A DNA stretch of 64,000 nt from Brachypterus glaber (GCA_958510825.1 OY294047.1:44437365-44501364); one strand, 5' to 3'. Counted from the stretch's first letter, positions 42,821-56,030 are shown. The notes: generated from the sequence alone by a model not told the origin. A program made the numbers and translations.

Positions 42821-43720
42821 GAATTTGTTCCCGGAAAACCGGGGACAGGCATTGTAGTTTTTACTCAAAAATGTGTGAACTAAAAAAAAATACGTAAAAA
42901 TGTCCTATGTAGTTAGGGTAAGTGGATGAAAATATTGGTATCTCCAGAAATGGTCACCCTGAGATATACACACCAGATGCGTCACTGAGAGAGAGAGAGA
43001 GAGGAAAATACTTTGGAAGACAAAGAATACCTTCATACTTTTAATAATGACGTCTTTCTGCTAATTATAATGTTAAGATTTAGTGAGTTTTTTTATCTTA
43101 TTTCTAAAATAAAAAGTATTTTTTACAGTGTGGCAATCTTGCATCTATTATTTTAGGTATAGGCCGATTTTTTACGATACGCTAGTTGTAGCAACATAAT
43201 ACCTTCTCTCTCTCTATTTATTTGGTCTCTTTCTTCAGAATAATTAACCAGGGTTTCTCTATGTTAATTATGGGGTTTCCAGTGCGCAAGTACTAATCAG
43301 ATTTGTATCCCGACTTGCGCACTATCAGTTACGGATAAATTACTACTGTAGTAATTTCCAGACTAATATAAAAAATTATCTTTAAAAACACAAAAAAAAT
43401 CTTCAAACGTCCATTATTATTAACTTAAAATTCAACAGTTCACACGATTAATAACCATATCTATGGTACACTTTAACTTGCACATAAAACATTAATATAA
43501 AAATACACTAGGCACATCATAAAAGATGGCTAGCACGATGCGGACGAGAGGAGACCGCCTAGTACTTGTCCCTTCAGCGGTTTGAAGACAACTGATAATA
43601 TTATTACCTTCTTCATTCATTATCCTACTATATAAAGTTGGTAGCCCATGGGATACCAACTTTGTATAGTTAAAAAATAAATGAAACGGAAGATATTTTG
43701 AATGAATGTATGTTGGTATA
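42821..43720. other. Mixed repeats, no gene
   Basis: 42821-42960 is a TIR fragment (AGGGTGACCAGAATTTGTTC against CCAGAAATGGTCACCCT). GA and CT microsatellites sit at 42989-43003 and 43205-43218 in opposite orientation. 43626-43672 is a hairpin (ACTATATAAAGTTGGTA, short loop, TACCAACTTTGTATAGT). Confidence 0.6.
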
Positions 43721-45244
43721 ACAGGTGAAGTTAAATACGAGAAAATACCCTATCGTAAAAAAACATAGACATACAGTAAATCTAGACTGCGCATTGACCT
43801 TCTGCGCATCCAAATTTCTGGTTTCACTTTGGTATATTTTTTCTTACTCATGCTCATCATGCTGTCTCTGTCAATCCGCCATTTTGTACGTAATTTTTAA
43901 ATCGTAAAACCGTTAAAATTAGTAATTTCTAGGGACTTTTTGTTATGATTGGTAACATATCCAATCCCAATCTGGAAATTTAAGATTCGCGCAACAAAAA
44001 AGATTCAAAATGGATGCCAACTATATTAGTCACTCGAGCAGATTGATGCCTTATCCTGCTTTACTCTATATCAATGTAAAAAAATCGACCTATATCAAAA
44101 GAGTGCCGCATCTGTTGTGTATCTGTGATTAAGTTTTCTACAACATTTAAACCATTTGCAAATTTGTTAAATTAATAGAATTCTACGTAAGTATATAATT
44201 AAAAAAATGATTATAATTTTTATACAAGTATATTAATTTATATCTATCTTTTAGAATCAGCCATCTAGCGGCGAGTCTTTAAAACAAGCTTGTCGTGATC
44301 TAGATAAATAAACAAGTTAATATTGCACAGTTTTGATAAAATCAGTCTGGTAAAAAGACTAGTTTCGTAATTTTAAACTAAAAAATATCAATTAAATCGT
44401 TTAAAGGACTAGTCCTTGTTATCAGTAAGAAAAAAATAGGCAAGAAATGTTTAAATGCAGGGCCGGCCCTGTTGTTATGTATTTATAAATGTCCAAATAC
44501 TCGCCGTTACATGGAGTAAATACTATTTCTCATTACAAACAGCGTTTAACAACTTTATATATATATAACTTTAAGTTGAAGGGTATAGATGCAAAACGTT
44601 CTTTACGTACCGTCAACTGGGGTGATTTCGGGCCGTGTGGATGACTTCGAAAACTTTTTCGCAAAACCCTCTGAATAAAAGCACGTGTGTACAAGTTGTG
44701 GGGTTATGTGCATAAGTTGTAATTATTAAATTTTTGGTTTTCCACCATTTTGATTTTGCTCTTAAAAAACAGTTTAATGCTCGAATTTTTGTCGTTAAGT
44801 ACGTTATGGGTCCATACACTTCAAATAATCTACCGTTATCGATAAGAATGCCGTAACTTAGTTAAAGCTCAATTCGCTAAGCTGACTAAGCTAGGCTAAC
44901 ATTACTGAAAGAATCAAATTACAGCCTTCTTGCCTATTACGGCAGTAACCTAATGTGCAACAATTTATGCTTAATCTATTGCAAGTAGAAATTTTTAATG
45001 TAAACTTTTATTTTTGTTGTAAGTTATTATCTATTGGGAAGAATATTATCTATTGTTTACATCGACATGCGCAACGTCCAGAAAACTTATTATTTTCCCA
45101 CTTTTAAAAAGAATAAATAAATGGTAAAAAGACAATCTAAAAACACTTAAATATATTCAAATATACTGTCTAGACTGATATCAACAAAGACAAAAAATCA
45201 AATGTTGAATAATTATGTTAGTTACGTATGTACCATTAATAATG
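43721..45244. other. Gene-free stretch, decayed repeats
   Basis: Only a fragment of the ACCGTCAACTGGGGTGAT element (44611-44725) is recognised. No exon with convincing splice sites was found. Confidence 0.45.
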
Positions 45245-45395
45245 GTCCATTATACTGCTCTACTACGCTAGAAAGCAATAACTCCGTTTGTCGCATAGCA
45301 GCGTTTTCAAAATATTACATCGGAGTTGACGTCAAAACGTCGCTAGGCGACAAATGGAGTTACTACTTTCTGGCGTAGTAAGGCAGTATAGGTAA
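45245..45395. mobile_element. Foldback around TACTACGC ends
   Basis: CTACTACGCTAGAAAGCAAT and its complement near 45360-45385 enclose a palindromic core with GTCGCATAGCAGCG/CGTCGCTAGGCGAC. A half-copy lies at 20590-20700. Confidence 0.75.
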
Positions 45396-45687
45396 ATAAT
45401 TACTCGTCACGAGTAAAATGTTTAGCACGCGTTTTAGATAAAATTTGAAAACTTTAACATAAGGGATGGATAAAGTTGTACTTTAATCACTTGTAAAGTA
45501 TTTCTTTACTTTATTAAAAAACCCTGTTAATGAGGAGAACTAAAATTAAATTAAAAACTTATTATCTAAGACCCTAATATAAACTGCAATTTTTCTGGCT
45601 GAGTGAATATGATCAGTATTTAAAGAAATACGTTGATTAGTATGTCTTCTTTTAATTCAATAGGAGAAAAGGAAATTATTTGTTAAT

Positions 45688-46902
45688 AGTCTAACAGCTG
45701 GTAACCATTTTTATTTCATTATTTGTTCCCAGCTGTATTTTATATATGTCTTAAAGTACATTTAAATTAAGCCATTTGTCAATAGCCAGGTTCTAGATCG
45801 AGTTATTTTGGGTGCTAGAAGCTCCAAAAAGATGGTGGAATGGGGTATACAAAATAATTATTTATATACCAAGGGACTAAACTGGCTGTTTTAGTCCCGC
45901 CGTATGCAAGGGACTAAAACAGCCAAGTTTAGTCCTGAGGTATATACACTATTTTTTGCAGGATCAAACAAAATTTAGGTAGGTAGATAAAATTAAAAAC
46001 CACACGTCTAAAATCGGTTGTTTTATTTTCGTAATTTAATCAAGATGCCTGTAAATTGCGAAAAGTCAGTTTCATGGCTATCGCGATTTCAATTGTTTTT
46101 TAATATGGTTGACACAAAAAAATGGACGAAGATGATAAATTTTAAGTGATTTATAAATTGTAATAACAATGTTATTTTTAAAGGTTTTCTTTGTTAAAAT
46201 CAAATAAATTGGTTTGAATCGCTAATTTATTACAAAACACCACCCAACCTAATTTTTGAACCAGCAAAGCACATATTTAAGTATAATATTTTAATATTAT
46301 CAAGGTTGCCTTGATTTTTATTCCCTAGGGAGAAAAACGGCAAGTTTAGTCCCGAAAATGAAAGCGTAAAATTAGGTTTTAATCTTGGTCGTGCAAAAAA
46401 TATATTTTTAACTTACATAGTCAAATACATTACATTTATTACATTTAGATTAGTCTATTTTGACAGTTTTACACAATTATTCAGCAGGCCAAGGGGTAAA
46501 AACATACTTTAAAAAGTTCATTTGACATATGGCAATACTATAAAGTCGAGAAAATTTTCATTTAATCAAAATGCCATTTAATAAATTCTCATTTCTTTAA
46601 AAAATTGAGAATCACGTATGTCTAAGGGACTTTTTAAAGACTGTTCTTACCCCTTGGCCCCAGAATTATTGTGTATAACTATGAAAATAGCTTAATCTGA
46701 ATGTAATAAATGTAATTATATGACACGGCAAGTTAAAATAGATTTTTGGTAGCCCATTTCCACCGCTCTTGGAGCTTCTAGCACTCAAAGGAACCGGATA
46801 GCTGTTTGGAAATAGCTTAATTTGAATGTACTTTAGGACATATATATAACATATATATAAAATACAGCCGGAAGAAATAACTAAATAAAAATGGTCACCA
46901 AA
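45688..46902. mobile_element. GGTCACCAG-type TIR element, long form (1.2 kb)
   Basis: The left end contains AGCTGGTAACCATTTTTATT and the right end AATAAAAATGGTCACCA. Inside are the hairpin at 45865-45955 (GGGACTAAACTGGCTGTTTT facing its complement) and inverted AGATTAGTCTATTTT words. No transposase is seen. Confidence 0.75.
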
Positions 46903-47031
46903 TAAAAGGGATCGCAGAAGAAAATATGTTATTTTTGATTGCGCATGTCAATTCTTTATCTATCTTCTAACAAAAATAAGTTAAGTACTTGAAAACGTGA
47001 CCGCGCGAATGACACGATCATAACATTCGTG

Positions 47032-47310
47032 TTATGATTTTTTGGGTAACAATGTAACTTCCTCTTCCCGGTTGGTGTAGTGTATGTCGTCTAACGGACT
47101 CTTCATTATCCCGTTGACTTCCCTGGCCCCTAACCTGTGGGGCGGGCTCATGTTGGAGTAGTGGGAAGGCGTTTTAGGACTGGTACGGGTCGATAGATTC
47201 CCGGCAATCTCTTCTGCTTGCTTCTGGTTCAGGTTTTTCGATGAGCGCTTCCTGGGGGTCTGGCGACCTCCTAGACTTTCACCGTCATCTTCATCTAGCG
47301 AGTGGAGAAG
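47032..47310 (-). CDS. uex: CNNM/ACDP magnesium-transport protein, last coding exon
   Basis: On the minus strand the exon opens after ..ttattgcag with LLHSLDEDDGESLGGRQTPR, continues through a polar tail (NLSTRTSPKTPSHYSNMSPP) and ends ..EEEVTLLPKKS with TAA at 47032-47034. This is the cytoplasmic C-terminal tail after the nucleotide-binding-like domain; it is variable in the family. It joins the previous exon in phase 0. Confidence 0.85.
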   Translation of the reverse strand, partial: LLHSLDEDDGESLGGRQTPRKRSSKNLNQKQAEEIAGNLSTRTSPKTPSHYSNMSPPHRLGAREVNGIMKSPLDDIHYTNREEEVTLLPKKS

Positions 47311-48354
47311 CTGCAATAAGGTATCTATTTAATAAACACTAGGATATCTGTAAAATTGATTTGGGTTACCGTTCAGATTATAGGAGTAAATATCAGGTTA
47401 CTACTGGAGGCTGTCAGGTCTACTGTCTATGGAAAAAGGAAAGGATTAGGTTAAGCGTGTTTTGCTACTTGATTTAAAGATGCCACCAAATAATTGAAAG
47501 TTAAATCCATGGTAACTCACGTTACAGCCGCAGAAAAAATTTACAATATTTTATTATTATTTCTTAACAAACAATTTTTAATAATAATAGAACAAGTTGT
47601 GGAATTTAAACCCACAACTTGTGGACACGCAGTTCACAGGGTTTTGCGAAAAAGTTAAATATCTGGTGTGAGATATTTATCCGAAGTTACCCCAGTTGAC
47701 GGTACCATTGATTTACCCTGAATAGTCTACTTGCAAAACTTACTGAGTTAACTTTCGAATAAGGTCGATAATTGTTTGATAATTTGCAACTATCAGTGGC
47801 TTAATTAGCCCCAGGCATTTTTATCAACTTTAAAAATTAAATGAAAGAAAAAGTTAGTGGCATATCGGACAAGAGAGAACATTATAAAAATTCCCCACAG
47901 TTTTCGGCCGAAAACAAAACAAAAATAAAAATAAATTGTTTTTACCCCCCTTACCTCACCCTGATTTTAACAAAAACAATCCCGTCCGAGAACTTCCCAC
48001 AAAAAACCTATGGTCCCTAGCTCTAAGTTCTGGGTCCAAAAAAGTCTGGAGTTTTTCAAAAAATTTCCCGCGCAGTTTTTTTTGCGCGGAAATTGGCTTT
48101 TTTACATGTAAAACGTCGAGAAACGTGAAAAGAAAAAAAGTCAAGATATGCTACTACGACGCACGCACGTAGATATTTTAACGATTCTTACAAGTTTGAA
48201 GTAGATATCAACTGAAAGCATTTATATGTTATTCTTTCTAAATAAAAAATAGAACAGATTAAAAAAAATAAGACGTATCGAGCATAATTTTAGGACAATG
48301 GCAAAATTTTAGGATTAGGACATTTAGAACCCCTGTTCAATATAAATTTCTCAC
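47311..48354. other. Last intron of the CNNM gene
   Basis: Contains a fragment (47590-47707) of the palindromic element with GTTGACGGTACC end. The remaining sequence is AT-rich with no recognised feature. Confidence 0.6.
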
Positions 48355-48590
48355 CTTATCCACTTCTTCGTCGAACTGTTCACTGTTTTGCGTAGCGGTT
48401 CCTTGTTGCGATCTCTCCATCAAAGTGGCGCGTTTTGCGGCCAAATATAGAGCGCGCTTCACACGCAAATATAATACTTCGGAACTGGCTCTGACCGAGT
48501 AGTCGGGCTGGAAGGTGTGACGCAGCATTGCGTCCAAATTCAGAGACTCTAAACTGCCCATTCCCGATGGAGCAGCTAATGGCGATTCCG
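48355..48590 (-). CDS. uex: CNNM/ACDP protein, penultimate exon
   Basis: Minus-strand product: AESPLAAPSGMGSLESLNLD then AMLRHTFQPDYSVRASSEVL then YLRVKRALYLAAKRATLMER. It matches the end of the cyclic-nucleotide-binding-homology domain and its helical extension (PDYSVRA..YLRV.R..Y..A...T.ME). Acceptor tttacag, donor aag|gtgaga, phase 0 out. Confidence 0.92.
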
Positions 48591-48937
48591 CTGTAAAAAA
48601 AAGATATTGACAATTTTTTTAATTCAATAAAGTATTTAATTGAGGAATAAAAAAAATAAAATGACAAAAAAAGAATAAAAAAATATAACAAAGTAAAAAT
48701 AAACAAAAATAAAAAATAAAAATAAAAACGAAAAAAAAATAAAAAAAAATCCAAAGCTTTTTTGACTTTTTACAAAAATAAAATGTTTACCACCAATAAT
48801 AAGCGAGCTATCGCAAAAAAAATAATGCTGCCGCCTTACTTCTTCATGATTTTACTATTTTAAACAGAATCTAATCCAAATTTTATGTTTTTAGCTCAAA
48901 CCGTTTAAAAGGTTCTTGAATTATTCTAAAATACACT

Positions 48938-49673
48938 TAGTGCGTTTTACTGCATCATTCTGGTGCCACTGGTTTGAACGGAATCATCGTTTTACTGCTG
49001 ACATTTGACCATTCTCGCCATTCCGACCAAACGATCGGGGTCCGAATGAAGAGAATGACAGATGTCAATTGTCAAAATAAAAAAATAACTAACTGTTTTC
49101 ATGTTTATTCTACGCACAAAATTAGGTTACATTTGTGATCCTGCGTTTATAATTAAAAATATGGACGAACTTAAGTACGGAAACAACGGAAAACTGTATT
49201 GGTTTAACAAAAAAAGTAAGTACATATACCTAGTTACCCTCATACATTTAATTTTGTTGTACTGTAATAATAAGTAAAAGTTAATTATTTTTTTTGCCAA
49301 ATATTTACTATAGATTAAAATACCTACTTTTTATTATATTAATTAAAATATCTGAACTAAGTTTGGGTTCAGAATCTAATAGCATTTGTCGGCTATACTG
49401 TTCATTTTCACAAATTAGCCTAATAATCTGAAAAATAACTAAATATCTTTGGTTATCACGATCAATGGATGTAATGTACTGCAGTCCTGAAATATATTTT
49501 CAGCATAGATAAGACTTAGTTAGGATTTTCAGAAATTAACCAAAACATTTAATAAAATATCGCTCGTCTTCTTCTCTTGGCCTTATTTTGACAATTGACA
49601 TAATCCGTTTTTGTGCTTAGTTTCATTCTGTTCAAACATTTCCTACTGCAGAATGATGCAGTAAAACACACTA
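48938..49673. mobile_element. TIR element with a possible first exon
   Basis: Ends TAGTGCGTTTTACTGCATCA and TGATGCAGTAAAACACACTA are inverted, followed inward by GTTTGAACGGAAT and its near complement. At 49161-49215 an ATG opens MDELKYGNNGKLYWFNKK and runs into a good donor (a|gtaagt), as in a multi-exon transposase whose later exons are deleted. The superfamily is not recognised. Confidence 0.75.
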
Positions 49674-50163
49674 TATGTCTATCCATGGATAGACAGTGCA
49701 GGAAGTTTGTTACTTCCTGGATAGACAGCTTTTTTTAGAAAATTAGATTTTTTTGCACATTAAACGTCAAAAGGCATAAAAAAAAGAAAAGAAAAACTTT
49801 TTATTATGACGGTGGGAGTTAAAAAATGTCGTTTTTATTTGGTTTTAGTAAGAAAGTAAATAGACGACGTTAATTGGTTGATTGATATTAAAAGTTATGA
49901 CACTTATGACTCAAGCGTCAACTGGTTGCAACTGTTTGTCAAAAATACTAATTTATTTATTAAGATTATTATAATCGAGTAAAAAAGATTGTATGATACA
50001 CGGGCAAAAACTGTTTAGGGCAATTACGGTTGCCAACTTCACTCCGATCACGGCTATCTGTAATCGTACTGAAAATAGCATTTTTTGCCCTTATACTATT
50101 GGTTATCATAAAAATCCACGACACTCAAAAATTGTGCCGTTTATAACATACTTGTCTCCTATT

Positions 50164-50675
50164 AGGGGCTGTCCATAAATTACGTATCGCAATTTTTCGA
50201 AAATTGTCCCCCTCCACCCCTGTGTCACAAGCTGTCACATTTCCCCCTCCCCCTGGGTGTAACGTAACAATATCCAAATTAGTAATTTTTTCCTAATATA
50301 CTTTATGATACAGAGTTTCAGGTTATAATTGCTTAATAATGTAAGACGTTATAAAGTGTAAAAATCGATACCTATTTATTATGTATTGAAAGGATACATT
50401 TTTATGGAGTCACTTATTAAATTCAATACCAGAAAACTTGCAAAAAACAAAATATTTTTTATTTATCCACGGACAAGTTATGTGTTTTTTTACGTCGATA
50501 AACGGCATTACATATCTCTCTGCATTGAAGAAGCATGCTTCTTCAATTCCTGGTGAACTTTCGGTTAAATCAACGTCCGTTACGTAACATTTTCCTAGAC
50601 CCCCCCCCCTGTCACAAACTATCACATTTTCTGTGTACCCCCCTAGGCGCGTTACGTAATATATGGACAGCCCCT
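50164..50675. mobile_element. TIR element, AGGGGCTGTCCATAAATTAC ends
   Basis: Left AGGGGCTGTCCATAAATTAC, right TACGTAATATATGGACAGCC then CCT. Inner CCCCCTCC.. and TGTCACAAGCTGTCACATTT words appear at both ends. A decayed relative is at about 60385-60515. Confidence 0.85.
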
Positions 50676-51008
50676 GTGTTTACCTAATGAGGTAAATAAG
50701 TTCAATAAAACCGATAAAATTTTGAAAATTTGGTGTCCCCCAAGGTTCTGTGCTGTCCTGGATTTTTTTTGATTACTAATAGTACATAAATAACTATTTA
50801 CATCCTTGTTCCACCCCATTTTTCTACGTTTATGGTCCCACCTCATTTTTTTTCAAAAACAGTCGCATTTGTAAAATCTGTAATAGAAGCCTATAGATCA
50901 AATTAAAGCAATAAAAAAATCAGTACATGGTTTTCCCAGATTATATCTGATACGACAGGGAGAATCAACAAATAAAAAAAACAAAAAAAAAAGCCGTGAA
51001 GATATAAT

Positions 51009-51430
51009 AGTCCGGGAGCCCATTAGATTTTTTTTTATTACCTCATCGTTGAGACTTTGTATATGTGTTCTTTATGTCCAGTCAAACAACTTCTTACATA
51101 ACAAAATTCTCAGTAGCGGGGCGTTTTTTTTTTGGGACCAACCCTTTACTTTAGGGCGTTTGACACTAGTATTGCCCAAAAATTTTTGTCGGACAAGGTT
51201 ACCACTTGATTTTAAATATTTTTATTAAACGATCCTGAAAAACTCAGCTGTGAGGTGCTAAATGTTATGACGTCATAACTTTACCATGTTAGGGTTGGTC
51301 ATAAAAAAAACCTCGCTAGCGAGAATTTTCTTATGTTAGAAGTTGTTTGACTGGACATAAAGAACACATATACAAAGTCTCAACGGTGAGGTAATAAAAA
51401 AAATTGTACTGGGCGTGGGCTCCCGGACTA
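51009..51430. mobile_element. Foldback, AGTCCGGGAGCCCA ends
   Basis: AGTCCGGGAGCCCA pairs with TGGGCTCCCGGACT-like sequence at the right end. The arms continue through GACTTTGTATATGTGTTCTT and TGACTGGACATAAAGAACAC. Confidence 0.88.
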
Positions 51431-52177
51431 TAAAGCGTAGATGGGAAAACCATTGTACCAATCATGCAAAAACCGCATTTTCTCAAAATCGGCACTTACC
51501 ACGTTTGTAAAAAGGGTCACTTGCTTGAATAGCTTTGTGGGCTGGATGAACTGAACCTATAATAGGTTTTCGATTTTGATTATGAATTATTTCGACTGTT
51601 CAAGCAATGTTTTGCAACGCAAATTGGGAATTTAAGAAACTGCGACATTTAATGTATCTTTTTTCTTTTTGAGAGTTGGTTTTAGGCAATAGGTCTTATT
51701 GGTCGCAGTGACTTGAAAGGCACTGTGTTTCCTCAAAACCACATTTGTGTAGGCATTTAGGGGGTAAAAAAAATACCAATAAGTAGTATTTTATTTTTTT
51801 ACAATTTTCTTTTTTTAGATCGTTATTGTCCTTTTTTTAGTAGTCAAGTAAAAAGGTATTTCAGGCGTATTTAGTAAAAAAGTTTACAGTTTTATTTTTA
51901 CGTGTAGTTGGTAATAAATCTTGTTTGTTGCAATACTGGTTTTTCCAGAAAGGTAATGACTATTTTGGTAGTCAACTTTTTAGTTAGAATATATATTTTT
52001 TAGTTGGTTTTTATTTGCAGTGTCGTTTTGGGCAAAAGCTGGCTTATAAAGTAAGAATAGGTATTTCCCTATAACCGTGCAAAAACAAACAAAAATAATT
52101 TTAATAGAAATTATGAATTATATAAAATATAGCTTGGAGCAGATAATGAAATAAAAATGGTCACCAGCTCACCGATT

Positions 52178-52599
52178 ACACAGGTTTACAAAAAAAAAAG
52201 TCAGGACTATTTGACCGGACCATGGTATTCCTAGGTATTTTGGCGCCCTGAATCAGATCCCGGGGTCAGTTTTGCCCTATCACGTCAGGAAAACGAGATT
52301 TCAAGGTAATTTGGAGGTCAAAATGGTGATTTTTTGGAAGCGGCCCCGGGACAACATCTCAACGTTCAGAAAGTATTCAAGACCTACACAGTTACCCGTG
52401 AAGTTAACACAGGTCGCTTGAGATATTGTCGCGGGGCCGCTTCCAAAAAATCACCATTTTGACCTCAAATGACCTTGAAATCTCGTTTTCCTGATGTGAT
52501 GGGGCAAAACTGACCCCGGGATCTGATTCAGGGCGCCAAAATACCTAGGAATACCATAGTCCGGTCAAATAGTTCTGATTTTTTTTTGTAAACCTGTGT
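52178..52599. mobile_element. Foldback with arms of about 180 bp
   Basis: ACACAGGTTTACAAAAAAAA to its complement at the right end. Arms contain GACCCCGGGATCTGATTCAG and GCGGCCCCG words. It is inserted next to a GGTCACCAG fragment (52128-52175). Confidence 0.9.
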
Positions 52600-53079
52600 T
52601 ATTTGTATATGTTACCAGTCATCATGTATAGAGTTGATTAGTTGATTTTTGAGATACGAGGTTTCGAAATTTACAAGTCATATGACTCATAATATGAGTC
52701 TCTTCTTCAAATAACTAAATTAACGCGTTTTTTAAATAAAAATGTAAATATGAATATTTCATAGACATTAAAATAAATATGTACGCGTTATACATTTTTA
52801 TACAAATATTTAAATAATTATAATGATTATGTCAACATTAATTCACGCGACCAGACAAAACCTACATGTTTGAAATTTTTATTTATTTAATTTTATTTTT
52901 TTTTTATGTATACCCTATTGAAAATGACAGGTCTGCGCGGGTATAAATGTTAGATAGACTGGACTTGGGCGGTTGAATTTCATCCGCTCAAGTCCGATTT
53001 ATGCACCATTTATACCCGCCCAGATCCGTCATTTTCAGCAGGGTGGCTATGAATATTTTTTTTTGATCTTTTAGTTAAA

Positions 53080-53815
53080 TACAGGGTGATCCATAACTGG
53101 CATGCCAAAATTTAAGAGGTGATTCTAGATCCAAAAATATAAAAAAAGTTCCTATAAAGGTTGGTCCGGAAATGAGCCCTAAGGGATCTAGGGCCCTTTA
53201 AAATTGTAATAAAAATAAGGTTTTTAATTAATAACTCGGGTACCGTTTAAGCTAGAGCGGCGAGCTTTTGCATGTATACTAGTATTAATAAGGGCAATAA
53301 GTTTATGTTAATTTATTTTTTTAATTTATCCAGAGGCGTGCCCAGACGGACAAAATATATGAGGCTTAAAACATTTTTGCCCCAAACTTTTCTATGTGTA
53401 TGTTTTTTGGATTTGTTGTAAAAAATACAGATTTCTAGAGTAAAAATACATATAAAATATCATATAGTGTAACACTGTAGGAACAACCGTTATCAAAAAA
53501 AATGCAATTAAGAGGAAGTAACATTTTGTGCCACCAAAAACGTTACTTTTTAAAAGGCTATTACTCCTTTAATATTAAATTTAGGTGTTTTGGTGTATAA
53601 TACTTTTTTGCTCAGCTTTAAATGAAGAATCACCCTGCAGCATTAAAATTTTATTGGTATTTTTTTCGTTCCCCATTCAATACGTCATCTTCGAAGGGCC
53701 GTAGCTCCCTTAGGGCTCATTTCCAGACCAACCTTAATAGAAACTTTTTTTCATATTTTTGGATGTAGAATCACCTCTTAAATTTCGGTACGCGAGTTCT
53801 GGAACAGGCTGTATT
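53080..53815. mobile_element. Composite with inverted GGTTGGTCCGGAAATGAGCC ends
   Basis: ACAGGGTGATCC and a roughly 130-bp arm at the left are repeated inverted near 53690-53815. Half-copies of the same arm are scattered at 3770, 17185, 23815, 26680 and 60180, so the arm is part of a dispersed family. Confidence 0.75.
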
Positions 53816-55094
53816 TTGCGTAAAAATACGTCCGTAACGCTAAAAACCCTAAAAAATTATGAAAGTAGCAGATTAATAAAGAATATTAAAGGTGCACCGA
53901 GGATTAAGTAAAAAAATTCTAATTTTAATTTTTTTAATTTGGAATATTCTGTTGATTTTAATCACCTTTAAATGATTGGTTTTGATCTTTAATCGCTACA
54001 AAAAATAACGACATATTTTTAATTTATATTTTAAACATCTGCAATTTTCTAACGGATTTAATTTTACTATGTAATCAAATTCAGCGAAAATCGCCATACC
54101 ACACACTGTAAATTATAAATATTAAACAGTTGAAATACTTGGCTCCATTCCAATACGACGCAATTTTGGCAAACACATAATATATCAGATATTAAATAAG
54201 AGGAACGTTTTATTTTAATAATTTATGTTTTACGCTAACCAAACGAAAAGTTCCAGAAAGTTAAAATAATAATAAAATTAAAAAATAGCACCAAGATATA
54301 GCCGTACCAAATTTAATCAAAACCGGTTCGTAAATAACTTAATGGGGCTATAAGGATTGGGCTTAAAAAATTTGAAATATATAAAAAATATAACATTATC
54401 TAGTGAAAGGAATGACTGATTTTCGTATTGTCATCGTAAATTCGTCCTAGTGCCAAATTTTAAGGTTCTACGTATACGGGAAGTGGGTAAAAAAACCGAT
54501 GAAAAGACTTGATCCAAACAAACTAACCAATAAGGAAGTGAACGAAATAAAAGCGTTTAAGTAACACGCATGTCTAAAGTGCACTTTAAGTTGTCGTTTA
54601 AAACGCTTTCGGTATGCGAAAGGGTGACAAAACGACGAGCATTTTTAGCAATTTTTTTTATCGAAAAAAGATTGTATTTATTTATTTGTCTTTTAATCTA
54701 CTTTTTGACATCCAAAACGTTAACTTTAAGTTTTGGCCAATGAATTGGAGTAGTTTTTTACCCGCCAAGGTAAAAATTCTTCACACTAGTGCGGTGTGCC
54801 AAGAATTTCGACTTAAGGCAAATATAAATGACGGGTATTTTAAAATTGGTTATGAAGTATAAAATTGTCTATAGAATAAAGAAACTAAGAAAAACATATA
54901 TATGGAAACGAGGTGGGTATTACGGCCGAAAGCCAGGTTTGTAGTAGTGGCAGCACTGATTTCAGTGGCTCTAAAAGTGTAGGCAAGTATTTATACATTA
55001 AGATATATAAGTGGTTGCTGATTACTATTCTCTGCAAATTAATAAATATAATAAAATAATTGTTGAAATTTTTATAACAAAATACGATTTTCTG

Positions 55095-55325
55095 GTTAGT
55101 GGTTTTTTTTTAATGGGAGACGTTGGTTTACGTTAACAAAGGTTTGGTTTGGTAGTTTGCTGGTTTGGTGTTTTTTTTTAAAGGGAGGCGTTGGTTTACG
55201 TTAACAATAGTTTGGTTTGGTAGTTTGCTGGTTTAGTGTTTTTTTTAATGGGAGGCGTTGGTTTACGTTAATAATTTAGTTTTGATATTTTGCTGGCTTG
55301 GTGTTTTTTTTTTTTAATGGGAGGC
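55095..55325 (+). repeat. Minisatellite, about 3.5 units of 65-70 bp
   Basis: Each unit has TTTTTTTAATGGGAGGCGTT, GGTTTACGTTAACAA and GGTTTGGTAGTTTGCTGG. The downstream flank (ACGATATTTTAGAATTTAGA) also follows the two-unit copy at 28686-28835, so array and flank move together. Confidence 0.9.
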
Positions 55326-56030
55326 ATTTTTCATATACGATATTTTAGAATTTAGAAGGCAATATATTTTAAGAATCAAATAGGATTATATTTAGGCTAG
55401 ATAATTTAGCTTTAGCTAATTAAATAATAAATGCTCGCCTGGTGTAACAATATGCATAAGAAATTCATTGTTTTAATCAAATATTGAGAACCTCTGGAGA
55501 ATACAGTAGAGGGGGTAAAAGCATTTTTTCGGCCGTACAACTTTCGGCCGTATGCCAGACTCTATGGAAATACTATAGTATGAAACATTTAAACCCTGGC
55601 GGGTAACAATGGGTGCCACCATTACTTATTTTTATTTAAATTCTGTTTCTCCCACTCTAATTCCTTGGTATTAGCATGCTAAAAATTTGTCGCTGTCGTT
55701 TTTGGGACAACTTAAATGCACCCTTTAAGGGTCCTTTCAAGTAAAAAAAAACAAAATTTTTCTTGTCCATGATGTAAAAAAAATACGTATGTGTGAGTGA
55801 GTAGACCTTGTTTCGATGCAATTTTTCGCATTTCTAAGGCTTTTTTTCGGGCAAAATATCGGGGTTATTAATACAGTTGCTTGAGTGCCTAACGTCGCCC
55901 TTTTTTCGATTTTTTTTGTTTTAAATATATTTTACTTTAAAAAATTGTAAATTTTACGTAATTTCAATCTAAAAAACTGTCCTTAAAGCAAAAATAAAAA
56001 AAGACGCAGTTAGGCACAAAAGCAAACTAG

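Noticed and set aside
48380..48754. 124-codon minus-strand frame rich in Phe
   Set aside because: Out-of-frame shadow of the CNNM exon 48355-48590 extended into a T-rich intron.
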